Shown here one piece after another: positions 12,338-25,319 of a stretch of 64,000 nt of DNA. How positions within the stretch are numbered: position 1 is the stretch's first letter; every line of letters begins with the position of its first letter. The DNA is from Dipteronia dyeriana. Taxonomy: Eukaryota; Streptophyta; Magnoliopsida; Sapindales; Sapindaceae. The notes under the pieces are model-generated. The model saw only the letters and a list, made by a program, of their open reading frames with translations. It was not told the origin of the DNA and made no database searches. The position numbers and the translations under genes were made by a program. The stretch is from positions 27,235,074 through 27,299,073 of the forward strand of contig CM065299.1 in the NCBI GenBank assembly GCA_032871835.1, written 5' to 3'.

Positions 12338-14304
12338 CACCCCTAGCCAGCTTATTGCTAGTCCCTAGCAACTAAAGCAGAAATAGCAAAAACTCAAATT
12401 CAAATCTCTAAACTACAAAATAGACAAACTTTCCCATACCTCTTTTCTCACCCTTTGACTACCGGTCATCAATTAAGTTATCAATCAAAATTTATTTTGC
12501 TTAATAAAGATCAACATGATAACTATGAGATTCAATTGAAATCAAACAACATTTTCATTCTGAAATCTCATCAGGGTTTTTTCCTTAGTCAGCAGTTTTA
12601 TTCTTTTTTTTTTTCAATATAACAAAATTGGAAACAAACATTCCATCTTCAATCCATGTAGCGAGCTTTAGACTAATGAGTCCCAAACCAGTTGGCTTTA
12701 GGGCATTAAGCATTAAAACACTCCAACGGGCTTAATTAATCGGATTGCATATTTTTTTTTTAGTACAATTCTCTTAAGCTTTCTCTTTAACCCCGTGTAA
12801 CGAGCTTTGTGTCAATGACTCCCAAACCAGTTGGCCTTTGGGCAGTAGGTGTCGAAGTACCCTTCGGACTTAAATGCTTGAGTTAAGGAGGTTACGAAAC
12901 TGTACTTTATTCGTATACAGACTCCACCGTTTTACGTAAACACTCTATGCTTACTGAAGCATGAGGCCCGGCTACTAAGTAAGAGTTTTGGTCAAAACAC
13001 ACAAAATTATTATTATTATTATTACTATATAATTTTTTAAAAAATACCACTGCCTTCGGTTATTACCCTTGAATGATGTTTCAGAACTAAATATCGTAAA
13101 ATCTCAACTTACTGCACATAATCACCTGTCAATGTGTGTGTGTGTCCAGAATAGTTCGAAAAATTTCTCAAGATGACTTAATGAACAAAAGTATTAGTCA
13201 ATGATATTACAATGGAGAGTTTATAATTTTGAATAGTCAGAGGAGAGGAAAAAAATGCATCAGAACTACAAGATCCGTCTCAGAAGTATCTAAAGAATCA
13301 CCTTACTCGGATTGTAGAAGTTTTTTTTTTATAGTACAATTCCCTTAAGCTTTCTCTTTAACCCCTGTAACGAGCTTTAGGTCAATGACTCCCAAACTAG
13401 TTGGTCTTAGGGCATTAGGTGTTAAAGCACCCCTTAGACTTAATTGCTCGAGTTCAAGAGGTTACGGAACTGCACTTTATTCTTATCTAGACTCCACCGT
13501 TTTACGTGAACACTCTATGCTTACTGAGGCATGAGGCCCGGCTACTAAGTAAGAGTTTTGGTCACAACACACAAAATTATTATTATTATTATTACTAAAT
13601 ATATTTTTAAACAAGACCACTGCCTTCGGTTGTTACCCTTGAATGATGTTTCAGGACTAAAATATCGTAAAATCTTAACTTACTGTACATAATCACATGT
13701 CAATGTACGTGTGTGTCTAGAATAGTTCGAAAAATTTCTCAAGATGACTTAATGAACAAAAGGATTAGTCAATGATATCACAATGGAGAGTTTAAAAATT
13801 TGCATACTCAAAAGAGAGGAAAAATACATCAGAACTACAAAGATGCTTATCAGAAGTATCTAAAAGATCTCTTTACTCAGCCATCTTTACAAAACAAATG
13901 GTCAGAAGTTATTATTTTTATTTTTTTGAAAAACAAAAGTTATTGAATCAACTATCCCCTCCCCCTAACCAGAACGAGACATTGTCCCCAATGTCTTTAG
14001 AAAGAGATAAGGTTTAGAACATAACACCTCAACAACATGAAAGAGAACAAAATCCTGCAAAACAACAAAAGAAATATAAAATAAAGGAAACTAAAGTGCA
14101 TAAAAACCATGGGACAATCACAAACTGAGATTCAGATCAATTCTGTGTTTCTTGTTCTCTTCATCAATGGACCAATCTATTTTGGAGGTTGAGGGATCTG
14201 ACTCATAATTAAAAGCTTGTAACTTGTCAATCAGCTCATGAGGACATGAAGCAGAGATAAAGATTTTTCGGATTGAATGTGGAATGTAATAATTTTTCTG
14301 AGCA
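12338..14304 (-). other. Element D 3' non-coding region with a 568 bp tandem duplication
   Basis: No coding frame. It matches element C at 27062-28430, except that about 568 bp occur twice in tandem: 12741-13308 and 13309-13880. Both copies contain the AGCTTTCTCTTTAACCCC block, the ACTCCACCGTTTTACG block and a TTA repeat. C has a single copy (about 27470-28040). The copies differ at many sites, so the duplication is not recent. Confidence 0.85.
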
Positions 14305-15645
14305 TGATCAAGAAATGAAAATTGTATGTTTACTAAAGGATAATATCTTCATTTTACACTTCCAATATGATTAATTCCCCAATTTAGACATAATTTCGTT
14401 CACTCGCTTAAATAATTGTGTTGTGTAGTAATCCATGTATTTTTCTTTGTATTTTAGAGGTAATATGGTCAATTCAGAATTATGGAGAAGTCAGATGGTA
14501 AAACAAACATCATTTTCAAGTTCAGAATGTCAAAAAAAACCTAGGAAGGCCACGAAGGGCACTTTTGACTATTCACTGTTCAAAGTTGATTTTTACTGTT
14601 CATGATGATGTGGCACATTCCTATTGGATCAAACTGTGAGTGCACCATACACGCGACTGTAAAGAATCACATTCTAGAAGTCGGTGTACTGTTCATATTT
14701 GATTTTCTAGAAAATTATTGACCGATGACGTGATACAATTCTATTGGCCCGAATTGTGAGTGCATCGTACACGTGTTGTAGAGAATCAAATTCTAGAAAC
14801 CGGTGCACTGTTCACTATTGACTTTCACGGATGCATTTACTGTTCACTGTCACTGTCACTATCACTGTCACTGTTCACTGTTCACTATTTACTGATGACG
14901 TGGTGAAATATGGACGCTCCATTCTAAATTCATCTGATGATCAATTTTCATCCATATTTTGTATAAATAGGAGACCTCTCCCCTATAATTTAGACATTCT
15001 GAATCCAAATCTAATACTAGATTTGTGAAATTCTCTCTCTTTTGTTCTCAAATTCTCAGTTTAAATAAAATAACTATTTTCAAGTTAAATTATGTCTGGC
15101 TAATTTTATATAGCTGAGGCTAAAGGTGATACAATTGGTATGGAAAATATGATCAAATTTTGGTAAGTTTATTATTTTTTTACTTTCACCCCTCTGATCT
15201 TTGTAGTGTTTTTGACTCACTGTAGACAGCCAGATATATTCTAGCACAATGGGTACTTTTACCCATATCCATCAGAGAGTGGTTTCTCCTCTCTGATCTT
15301 TGTGGAGTTTTGACTCACTATAGACAGACAGATGTTGTCTAGCACAGTGGGTACTTTTACCCACATATATCAGAGAGTGGTCAGTGGAGTGGAATACCCT
15401 CCCATTAATCTGGACTAAGTATTAATAATTGGATCATAATCGAATTACCAACAGTGGATCCCTTAGCCCCAGTTTTAATTTTAATTGATTTACATTTTTA
15501 TAACAAGCTTCATAATTAATCTAGATAATTAATTCTACAAGGACAAGTGAACAACCTCCATGTGGTTCAACCATGTCTTACCGGTTAATTTATTACTATG
15601 ACACTCTTTTACTTAGGAGTAGGAACTCTTCTTCTGGGCGTGTCA
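14305..15645 (+). repeat. Full-length Athila-type LTR in inverse orientation inside D
   Basis: A complete plus-orientation copy of the C/D LTR family, starting TGATCAAGAAATG and ending GGGCGTGTCA. A ten-base stub, CGTTTTTGGC, follows at 15646-15655 and equals the junction of LTR and primer site in C. A TATA box (TATAAATAG) is at about 14962-14970. The stub indicates a copy of a 5' LTR end rather than a solo LTR. It sits where C carries its extra ORF (28430-29050). Confidence 0.83.
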
Positions 15646-15655
15646 CGTTTTTGGC

Positions 15656-16556
15656 AATATCTGTCTGTCTACAAAGAGTCAAAAAATCCACAAAGATTAG
15701 AGGGGAGAAAGCAAAAAAAATAATAACTTTACCAAAATTGGATCATATTTTCCATACCAACAGTATCACCTTTGGCCCCAACTATATAAAATTAGCCATA
15801 CATAATTTAATTAGAAAATAGCTATTTTATTTAAACTGAGAATTTGAGAACAAAAGAGAGAGAATTTCACTAATATAATATTACATTTGGATTTTGAATG
15901 TCTAAATTAGGGGGGAGAGGTCCCCTATTTATACAAAATACGGATAAAAATTGACCATCGGATGAATTTAGAATGGAGTGTTTAGATTGTGTCATGTCAT
16001 CAGTGAATAGTGAATAGTGAACAGTAAACAGTAAACGCATCCGTGAAAGTCAGTAGTGAACAGTGCACCGGCTTCTAGAATACTATTCTCTGCAGCACGT
16101 GTAAGGTGCACTCACAATTTAGGGCAATAAAAATGTGTCGCGTCATTGGCCAATAATCTTCTAGAAAGTCAACTATGAATAGTGCACTGACTTCTAGAAT
16201 GTGATACTCTACTGTCGCGTGTATGGTGCACTCGCAGTTCGGTCCAATAGGAAGCCAGTGCAGAGAATCATATTCTAGAAGCCAGTGCACTGGTCACTAT
16301 TGACTTTCACGGATGCGTTCACTGTTCACTGTTCACTGTTCACTATTCACTGATGACGTGGCAAAATCTGGATGCTCCATTCTAAATTCATCTGATGGTC
16401 AATTTTCATCCGTATTTTGTATAAATAGGGGACCTCTCCCCTCTAGCTTAGACATTCTGAATCCAAATCTGATATTAGATTTATAAAATTCTCTCTCTTT
16501 TGTTCTCAAATTCTCAGTTTAAGTAAAATAATTATTTTCTAGTTAAATTATGTCTG
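15656..16556. repeat. LTR palindrome (arms about 300 bp)
   Basis: The left part (about 15656-16255) is LTR sequence in minus orientation and the right part (16258-16556) is the same LTR in plus orientation. 15790-16090 and 16260-16556 are inverted copies, with a spacer of about 170 bp. The minus arm also pairs with the plus LTR at about 14700-15150. Both arms carry CTATTTATAC/GTATAAATAG promoter boxes. At 16557 the sequence returns to element D internal DNA, matching C at about 29055. Confidence 0.85.
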
Positions 16557-16829
16557 ACTTGTGAAAATTTCGTCCATGCCCTGTTTTAGGGATCAGTTAT
16601 TTGGAAAACTGAATTAAACCGACTTGAATTTTCACGGAGTACCGTTATCCGTCACTTAACCGGAGTTATATTGTAAAACACACCAAACAAAAATCGAACC
16701 TAGAAATTAATCCTGTAAAAATTCAAAGCGTAAGAGCGTACAAAAAAAAAAATTGCAAATACAAATAAAGTCAAAAGTAAAAGGTTTGTTTACTTGCCTT
16801 TGTAACAAAGGTCAAAAAGGACGGCAGAG

Positions 16830-17990
16830 TCTTTTTAAAAATCTGTATTTTTTAAGAAAGGTTTCACACGTTGTCCATTTGCTTTAAACACATTACCATT
16901 CCTAGGATTCTCAATGTCAATGGCACCATATGGATACACGTGTTTCACAACAAACGGACCACTCCATTTTTATTTCAATTTGCCAGGAAATATATGAAGT
17001 CGAGAATTATAAAGCAAAACATTTTGACCAACTTCAAATGATCTTCTTAAAATTCATCTGTCATGAAAGGTTTTAGATTTTTCTTTAAGAATTTTTGCAT
17101 TTTCATATACATCATTTCTTAATTTTTCGAGTTCATTTATTTGCAATTTGCGCAATTCACCAGCATCATTTAGGTTAGAATTGAAAGCTTTAATGACCCA
17201 ATATGCTTTTTTCTCAAGTTCAACAGGTAAGTGGCAAGGTTTTTCATAAACTAAATGATAAGGAGACATACCCAAAGATGTTTTGAATGCAGTACGGTAA
17301 GCCCAAAGTGCATCATTTAGTCTAAGAGACCAATCTTTTCGATCAAGGTTAACCGTTTTCTGCAAGATATGTTTTATCTCCCTATTTGCTAACACAACTT
17401 GACCACTTGTTTGAGGGTGGTATGGTGTGGCCATTTTGTGTGTGACTCCATATTTCTTCATTAAAGACTCAAAAGGTTTGTTACAAAAGTGTTTGCCTCC
17501 ATCACTGATAATGGCTTGAGGGATTCCAAATCGACTCAAAAGATTTTCCTTTAAAAATTTAATCACTGTTTTGTGATCATTATTTCTACAAGGAATTACC
17601 TCAACCTATTTTGACACATAATCAATGGCAACCAAAATGTACAAAAATCCAAAGGACGGTGGAAATGGACCCATAAAATCAATTCCCCAACAATTAAATA
17701 TTTCAATGACAAGAATGGGGTTTAAAGGCATCATGTTTCGCTTGTAAATGGATCCTAAATTTTGACAATTTTCATAGGTTTTACAGAATGCATATGCGTC
17801 TTTAAACAAGGTGGGCCAATAAAATCCACACTGTAAGATTTTTGCAGCCGTTTTCTTTGACGAAAAATGACCACCACATGCTTCAGAATGATAAAATTCA
17901 ATGACACTACTTACCTCATTGCCTGGAATACACCGTCAAACAATTTGATCAGGACGATACTTGAATAAGTACGGGTCATCCCAGTAAAAA
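16830..17990 (-). pseudogene. Element D integrase
   Basis: Minus-strand gypsy integrase. The N-terminal zinc-binding region lies at about 17760-17990; its CKTC.KC pair has become CKTYENC here. The core starts WGIDFMGPFP (about 17690), continues with [11 protein letters not shown] and [13 protein letters not shown] (17566-17054), and is followed by the C-terminal domain with KWSG and PYGAIDI (about 16840-17040). A stop or frame change separates 17606 and 17566. Element C carries the same domain at 29293-30350. Confidence 0.87.
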
Positions 17991-18022
17991 CGTTTTACCT
18001 CGGTAAAAAAAAAAATTTTGTT

Positions 18023-19718
18023 CTATGCATTCCAATCGAGTGGCATCATTCCTATTGCAAGATAATTAACAATGTTAGCATACCAAGGCAAAGTTGTGAT
18101 AGAGAATAAAATATCATTAGGAAAAGAATCATTGATGGGTGCTTTATCAAATGACGACTTAGCGGTGAGTTGTGATAAATGGTTTGCAACGACATTTTCA
18201 GCACCTTTGTTTTCCTTGATTGTGAGATTGAATTCTTGTAGCAATAAAATCCAGCGAATCAATCTTGACTTTGCATCCTGTTTAGACATTAAATACTTCA
18301 AAGCAGCGTGATCAATAAAAACAATGGTTGAAGCGCCAATCAAGTATGACCAAAATTTATCCAAAGCAAATATCACAGCAAGTAATTCTTTCTTGGTGGT
18401 GGTGGAATTCATTTGTGCACTATTCAAAGTTTTACTTGTGTAATAAATCACAAAAGGCATGTCTTATCTTCTCTGTCCTAAGACAGCTCCAACACCAAAA
18501 TCACTCGCATCACACATCAATTCAAAAGGCAAGGACCAATCAGGGGATTGCATGATAGGAGCAGATGTTAAAAGGTCAACTACCTTTTTAAAAGATCCTC
18601 CACACTCTTGTATCCATTCAATTTTTACATCTTTTAATAAGAGGTTACAAAGTGGTTTAGATATGACACTGAAATCTTTAATAAACCTCTTATAAAATCC
18701 TGCATGCCCTAAAAATGACTGCACATCTTTGACTGTTTATGGTGATGGTAACTTTGAAATGACTTCAATTTTTACCTTATCAACCTCGATACCTTTTGAT
18801 GACACAACATGACCCAAAACAATTCCATACGTGGTCATATAATGACACTTTTCAAAGTTAAGCACATGTTCTTTTTCTATGCAACGTTTCAAGACTCTAT
18901 CCAAGTTACTAAGACAATTATCAAAAGAATTCCTAAACACAGTTAAATCATCCATAAAGACCTCTAAACAATGTTCAATCATGTCACTAAAAATGCTTAG
19001 CATGCATCGTTGAAATGTGGCTAGAGCATTACACAAACCAAATGGCATTCTTCTAAATGCAAAGGTTCCAAAGGGCCATGTGAATGTGGTCTTTTTCTTG
19101 GTCTTCTAATGCAATGGGAATTTGATAGTTTCCAAAATACCCATCAAGAAAGCAGTAGTAGGGATGTCATGCTACTCTTTCTAAAATCTGGTCAAGGAAT
19201 GGAAGGGGAAAATGATCTTTTTTAGTGGCATCATTTAATTTTCTATAATCAATGCACATGCGCCAACTAGATGGAACACGAGTTGGAATTAACTCACCCT
19301 TTTCATTTTTAACAACAGTGATTCCATATTTTTTTGGCACAACTTATGTAGGACTCACCCACTTACTATCAGAAATAGGGTAGATAATTCCCACGTCAAG
19401 TAATTTAAGGACATCGGTTTTGACAACTTTTTTCATGTGTGGGTTAAGTCTTCTTTGGGGTTGTCGATATGTTTTAGCATTTTCCTCTAAATTTATTCGA
19501 TGTGAACAAATCAATGGGTTAATACCTTTCAAATCTTTCAAATTCCAACCAATTGCACTCTTATTTTTCTTTAAAACATGTAACAACTTACCTTCTTGCT
19601 CTTCTATGAGGTTATAAGAGATTACCACTGGGTACGTCTGGTCGTCTCTAAGGTAAGCATATTTAAGTCCTTCTGGTAAGGGATTCAAATCCAGTTGAGA
19701 TGCTTTTTCTTCTGGCAC
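18023..19718 (-). pseudogene. Element D reverse transcriptase and RNase H
   Basis: Four minus-strand frames in order. 19718-19344 is the RT N-terminal part (ICSHRINLEE, then GIIYPISDSKWVSP). 19048-18737 holds MPFGLCNALATFQRCM and the active-site block EVFMDDLTVF, so Y-x-D-D reads F-M-D-D. 18724-18464 is the connection and thumb (LGHAGFYKRFIKDFS). 18460-18023 is RNase H (YYTSKTLNSAQMN, TTTKKELLAVIFALDKF, DHAALKYL). The MPFGLCNA.ATFQRCM phrase is characteristic of the Athila/Tat branch. Frame changes separate the pieces, and RT residues 19049-19343 are not open. Confidence 0.9.
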
Positions 19719-20542
19719 GTCATCTTTCTATTCCAATTCTTCAAAATTTGAAGTGTCTCTTTCTTATTTGACAACCTACAAACAATCATCAAAATGTGAT
19801 GCATGCTTGACTCAGGTGAATTGATCAAACAAACTTCAGATGAGTTAAAAGAATCCTTTTGAATATGATCTTCAATAATGGTTTCAGTAATGTCTACATC
19901 TTCATCTTCATTTTCATCATCAAATGGTTCTTTAGATATGTTGAAAACATTAAGCTCAATTTCCATATTTCCAAAAGACATGCTCATTATTCCATTCCTG
20001 CAATTCATCAAGGCTTTAGCACTAGCTAAAAATGGTCAGCCCAATATAACAGGAATTGATTTGTGCTCATTAACAACATGTTGTGTTTCTAAGACAATAA
20101 AATCTACTGGGTAGATAAATTTATCGACTTGTACTAACACATCTTCCACCATTCCTTTCAGTATTTTAATTGACCTATCAGCAAGACAAAGTGTGGTTAA
20201 AGTCGGCTTTAACTCAACAAGTTTAAGTCGCTGATAAACTGAGTATGGAAGCAAATTTACACTAGCACCTAGGTCATGTAAAGCGTGCTCAATTTTACAG
20301 TTACCAAATATGCAGGAAATAGTGGGACAGTTAGGATCTTTATATTTCAAAACATTTTTATTGGAAAGAATGGAACTTACCTGTTCAGCCATAAAGGTTT
20401 TCTTTCTTAAATGATGCTTCCTTTTCACAGTGCATAGATCCTTCAAAAATTTGGCATAGGAAGATACCTGTTTGATTGCATCAAACAAAGGGATATTGAT
20501 CTTTACCTGTTTGAAAATTTCAAAAAACTCTGGGGGATCCAT
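19719..20542 (-). pseudogene. Element D protease region
   Basis: The frame 20542-20036 carries a gag-protease linker and a gypsy aspartic protease with ALHDLGASVNLLP, in which D-L-G is the catalytic triplet. Element C has ALLDLGASVNLLP. The frame 20011-19685 is an acidic linker to RT. The junction near 20030 has a stop (the codon preceding GWAD in C/D is TGA). Confidence 0.85.
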
Positions 20543-20598
20543 CGATTTCTGTGAATTTTTAAGAGCCTGAGGATATGGGAGTGTATGTGGGGATTCAA

Positions 20599-22103
20599 TT
20601 ATTTATTTGTCAATAGTGGTTTCATCAACTCCTTCCTTACCCTTAAAAAATGACACATCATCATTTTTTCTATATTAAAGACTAGGTTTTTCGATGACCT
20701 TGCCACTACGAAGAGTGATAATTGATTTGACTTGATCTGGGCGTTGGTTATTATCATAGGAACTTGACTGACTCTTGGGATTTGGTTGTGGTTGAGATGG
20801 AAAAATACCTTTTTCATGTGTGGTGAATGTAGAAGCAATCTTTACCAAATTATCTTTAACATCTGTCAAGGTTTGTGTTGTTTGGCTGTTAATGGCTTCT
20901 TGTTTATCAATGAATGAGTGCAACGTGTCTTCAAAGTTTTTCCTAGATGGTGGGACATAAGGTGCATAACCTTGAGGGTTTTGGAAATTCTGGTGTTTTT
21001 ATGGATGTGATGGACCTGGTGGTTGTGAAGACTGGGCTTGATTGTTGTTCCTCCAACTAAAGTTTGGATGATTTCTCCAACCAGGATTGTAGGTTTGTGA
21101 GTATGGGTTGGAATTTGGCTTGTTGAAAGCGTGCAAGGTATTGGCTTATTCATGAAGGCAATCTTTTAAAGTTGGCAAAGTTGGGAAACTATGAGTGATA
21201 TGATCATCATAATCACATACATGGCATGCAATTTCTTGTACATATTTTACATGTTCACTCTTTTTAGTTTCTAAAGCTTCAACTTTCCCAGCTAGGGATG
21301 CAAATCTAGCTTGAAGGTCATGATCTTCCCTAAGATTGTAAATGTCTCCACTAGATGGAGATGGTTGTGGTTTGCTCATGAACTCATAGGAACCAATGGT
21401 GTCCTAATTTTAAGCATGTTCGGTGAAATGGTCAAGCTATTCAAGTGCTTCTTTAGGATTTTTGTCACTGAACTCCCCATTACACACCATTTCAATGACT
21501 TTTCTACTTTAGGGTGTGTGTCCCTCATAGAAATGTGACACTATCCTCCATGTTTCAAAACCGTGATGTGAACAGACATTTAACAACTCTTTGAACCTAT
21601 CCCAACATTGGTAAAGTGTTTCCTCGGGTTTCTAGGCATTCTAGGCAAATGAATTGATTTGTCTCTTAAGAGAGTTTGTTCTATGAGGTGGAAAAAAATT
21701 CTTTAAGAACTGTTGTTGCATGTCATTCCAAGTTTGAATTGATCTTGACCTAAAGTTTTGTAACCTAGTTTTAGCTTTATCTTTTCAGGAAAAAGGGAAA
21801 AACTTAAGCCTGATTATATCCATGCTAACATTTTGGTCAGTGCAAGTGTTACAGACTTCCTCAAACTCCCTAAGATACAAATATGGGTTTTTCAGATTCA
21901 ATACCGTGAAAATTCGGTAAAAGTTTCATGATTCCCGGTTTTAAATTAAAGTGTTTTACATTTGGTGGGAAAGTTATGCATGAATGTGCTCCAGTGCGTG
22001 TGAGGTTCATGTAGTTTCTAAGAGTTCTAGGTGGATTTGGGTTAATGTGTTGGTCATGGTCAACATAAGGCGGATGGTTGCTGTGTTGAGACAGAGGGCT
22101 CAA
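20599..22103 (-). pseudogene. Element D gag, N-terminus truncated
   Basis: Pieces at 22103-21870 (PRTLRNYMNLTRTGAHSC and KPGIMKLLPNFHG, the Athila gag N-region), at 21379-21146 (coiled segment with a zinc-like CHVCDYDDHITHSFP, in which the last C is replaced by F) and at 21153-20599 (Asn/Pro/Gln-rich tail). The middle, 21400-21870, is recognisable against C but full of stops. The start codon region seen in C at 33164 is absent. Confidence 0.82.
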
Positions 22104-22690
22104 GCATTTTTTGTGAGAAATCGAGTTTTTTTAGTGAGGGATAGAGCATTTATTTTATGGATCGAGCTTTTTTAAAATTTGCTCCAGCTTTTTTACTAAT
22201 GTTTTGAGGTTTTTTAAAATGCTTTCGAGCTTTTATGCCCAAGATTTTAAACTTGTTTGCACCACTTCAAATCAACTCGGCCAAATAAAAATACACAAAA
22301 AAATGCATACATGTTCATACAAAAAGTTTACAACTCGCAGACATCAAAAAACAATGGAGACAACATGTTCATACATTGTTAAACCACACATAAATGTATG
22401 AAAAAATGAAAATGAAGATCAGAAATATTTGTTTACATTCTTCTGTAATATCTGGAATGAAGCTCGTTTTTTGAAGAGATACCCGGAGTAGTTGATTGAT
22501 TTTCAGACAACTTTTTTTTCAGACAACTTTTTTTGGAGAGAGGCTTTTAAAGAATAAATAATATATTATTTAAGGACAATTTCGGTAGTTCACCATAATA
22601 GATGCATTTTAAACTTAACTTATTAAACTGGTGACATCACTGCAACTCACCAAAAAAAAAGGTGACATTTCTCACCATTTCTACTTTTTG
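22096..22690. other. Unassigned sequence between element D and the 3' region of B
   Basis: No match to any other part of this window and no coding frame I can support. It is AT-rich with short repeats (GAGCTTTTTT, CAGACAACTTTTTTT). It may be the end of another insertion, or filler from the event that truncated D. Confidence 0.5.
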
Positions 22691-23694
22691 GAATAGGAGA
22701 ATTGATTGGGAAGTACATTTTGAATGACCTATAATTGATCTCCATGACATGTTGATTCTTTATATGACATGCTTTAAAGTAATATGCATGATGAAATTAT
22801 TGAATGCTTTAAAATGAATGCTAAAATGTGTGTGTGAAAGACTTCAATCAATAAGGATCTTCTATCCATTTCAAGGATTTTACAATCCAAAAGTCTCTCT
22901 CTCTTTACTTATCGAACAAGGCTACTATCATATGGGCATTCCACCCGAAAAAATCAAAAAGGGCACAATAGTCGCTCATGTCTTGTTTTGTTTGTAAAGT
23001 TTGATATAGTTGTTCTTAAAATGAATTTATTTTACAATCTATATCTTGGTTATTCCATGACAATGGGTGAAATGGGTTTGAATTCTCATGGAAACCCTTG
23101 TTATTTTGCTTTGCCAAATACCATGTTTTGATCTTGAATACAACTTGTCTTGTATGCAAAGCATTTGTTCGCACATTTTTTATGTAATAAAACTCCTTGA
23201 TTCTCTCTTTTTAACTGAGTTGCATAAATTTGTTTATATGATTATGCAAATGTCTTGTGCCATAAGCTCTCATTGCTAATGCTTTCTTAAGGGGATACTC
23301 CTTTGTCTATCTCATGAAAAAAAAAGATGAGTAATGTGGATTTAGGGGGGTTGAGAGTTGCATATGAGGGGAGTTTGACTCGTTGAGGGGGAGTTAACCT
23401 ATTTAGGGGGAGCATTTGCATTTATATTGTTGATGCATGTTGCTTGTTTATATTGTATGCAAATTGCATTGTTTTTTATTTCTTTGATCACCTCACATAC
23501 ACTTGTCCTGGAAAGTGTAGTTATTTTGTTTTTAAGGATGATGATTCTACAAGAGATGGATGACTTGAAGATCTAATTTATTAGGCATCTCTTTGTAAAG
23601 TAGAAAAACTTTGTTGACCCCTGTTTTTTTTTGTTTACTTGTGAGGATGAATTGTGAGTGATGGTTTTGTCACGAAATAACCAAAGGGAGAGAT
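22691..23694 (+). other. Element B 3' untranslated region (second part) and polypurine tract
   Basis: Matches the reverse complement of A between about 1250 and 313, including the ATCATATGGGCAT area. It ends with the purine run CCAAAGGGAGAGA at 23681-23693, directly before the TGTAAG of the 3' LTR. The open frame at 23088-23279 is not a gene. Confidence 0.82.
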
Positions 23695-25319
23695 TGTAAG
23701 TTCCTCAGTTTTTGATTGACTCATTTCGTTGACAACCACATTTGGGGATTAATATGTAAGGGTAGTTTAGGCCATCATTGTTCAAGAATGAGCTCAAGCT
23801 TCAAAAGGTAAATCACTTGCTTAACCTTGTTTGAAGAGTTTTTAGTGCACACACACACACACACTCTCATACATGTTTTTGATCATCTTGCATGAAGGCT
23901 TAATTGCCTTAATTGTGTCTTTTTGACATAACTCTTGTTTGGGTGTTTGATGCATTTAGGTTGCCCTTAGAAGATAATTTTACTCTTTACCGCGGTTGGG
24001 ACAGCTCTCTATGCATTGCCTCCGCCGCGGTCTGCACAGTGGTTTTCTCCAGGCGTTGCACGCTGCTGCTACTGCGACCTGTGCTTGTTGCATACACAAC
24101 GGTCTCCCAAACGGAGGTTCCCAAGCGTTGCACCGCTCTCTGTACCACGGTCTAGACACTTGCCTGTACCGCAATCCTGACAGCAGTCATGCAAGGATTT
24201 AGTTGCCTTTCGTCCAAAACGGTGTCGTTTCGTGTAAGGTACAATATATATATGCTCTCTTCTCTTCTCTTTGGTTGAGGGGAGTACAAGAAGCCATTTT
24301 TATTAACTAAGTTTTTATTTGAGAGAGAAATTGACTATAATAGAGAGAGAGCTCCCAAAAACTCATTTTGACTCAACCAAACTCTAATCCATGAGCATCT
24401 AGCATCTTCCAAGCATGGATTCTCTTGTTTGTCTTTGACTATTTAATCTCTACATGCCCTAGAATCTCTTGTTCCATTCTTATGACATGTATGCCTAGGT
24501 TTAGCAATTATTGTTGATTAAATGCATGTCATTGAGTTTAATTGCATATATAACATGCTTGGATTGTTGATTGTTGATTGAGATTTATATTTTGTGATAG
24601 TTAGGATTTATGACCATTTTGCTCTTCTAGCTAAATCTCTATGCTTTGCATTTAGATATTGTTGAGTTCAAATTGATTGCATTTGTTAATTGCATTGATT
24701 GTTCTTTGCCATGTTTTATGACAACTTGTGTTGATTGGTTTTTTGTTTGATGACCAGTTATTAGACTTTCATAGCTATATTTAGTTAGGTCTTATGAGCA
24801 TTCATATAGACATTGATATCTAGGAATTGCATTGATTGACATCCTTGAATTCCTAGATAAGCATTTAGTGTTGCCTAGCATTACTTGCATGCTTGAATAT
24901 TTTATCATACTCACTTAGGTTGTGTTTGACTCTTCATTAAGGTTAAGTCTTGTGACTAATTGGTTAGTACACAAGCATGTTGATCAAGAATCACTATTAA
25001 GGCCTTCTGGGTAGAGTGAAAGGGTTAGTAACTGGAGGGTATGACGGGAGGTCAACTTAGGTTGTAAACTTTCATTCAATAGTGGATTTGAGGATCGAGT
25101 GTTGCGCACATATCAGCCCGTGGTTTTTTCCATTTAGAGGGTTTCCACGTATATATATATCGTGTTTTATTTGTTTTAAGCATAATTATTTTAATTGAAG
25201 GCTTGTTTATTTGGGGTAGTTTTTTTTAATATTGATTAATCAAAAAATTGGTAATTGATTCGATTAAAACCTATTCACCCCCTCTTGGTATTAGACACAC
25301 ACGTATTTAGGGAATTTCA
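23695..25319 (+). repeat. 3' LTR of element B
   Basis: Begins TGTAAGTTCC and ends GGAATTTCA, 1625 bp. It matches the 5' LTR end to end, with scattered substitutions. GGTAG (25320-25324) follows. Confidence 0.93.

Larger units (their letters stand above)
11812..22095 (-). mobile_element. Athila-type Ty3/gypsy element D, truncated and rearranged
   Basis: Minus-strand relative of element C. It holds a 526 bp 3' LTR fragment, a long non-coding 3' region, an inserted block of inverted LTR copies (14305-16556), integrase, RNase H, RT, protease and most of gag. Homology to C stops at about 22095, before the gag start, so the leader, primer site and 5' LTR are missing. Unlike C, it retains RT and RNase H. 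No target duplication can be found because both ends are lost. Confidence 0.85.
6084..25319 (+). mobile_element. Sirevirus-type copia element B, inserted in gag of A
   Basis: Both LTRs (6084-7743 and 23695-25319), a primer site, a broken gag, a split 3' untranslated region and a polypurine tract are visible on the plus strand, flanked by GGTAG duplications. It is related to element A: the LTR starts and gag are clearly alike. Pol is missing; gag-like sequence jumps at about 10030-10080 straight into sequence homologous to the start of A's 3' untranslated region. A block at about 10290-22690 (LTR G, element D and unknown DNA) lies in the 3' region. B is therefore a pol-deleted copy that must have been mobilised by enzymes from elsewhere, or that lost pol after insertion. 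Confidence 0.9.
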
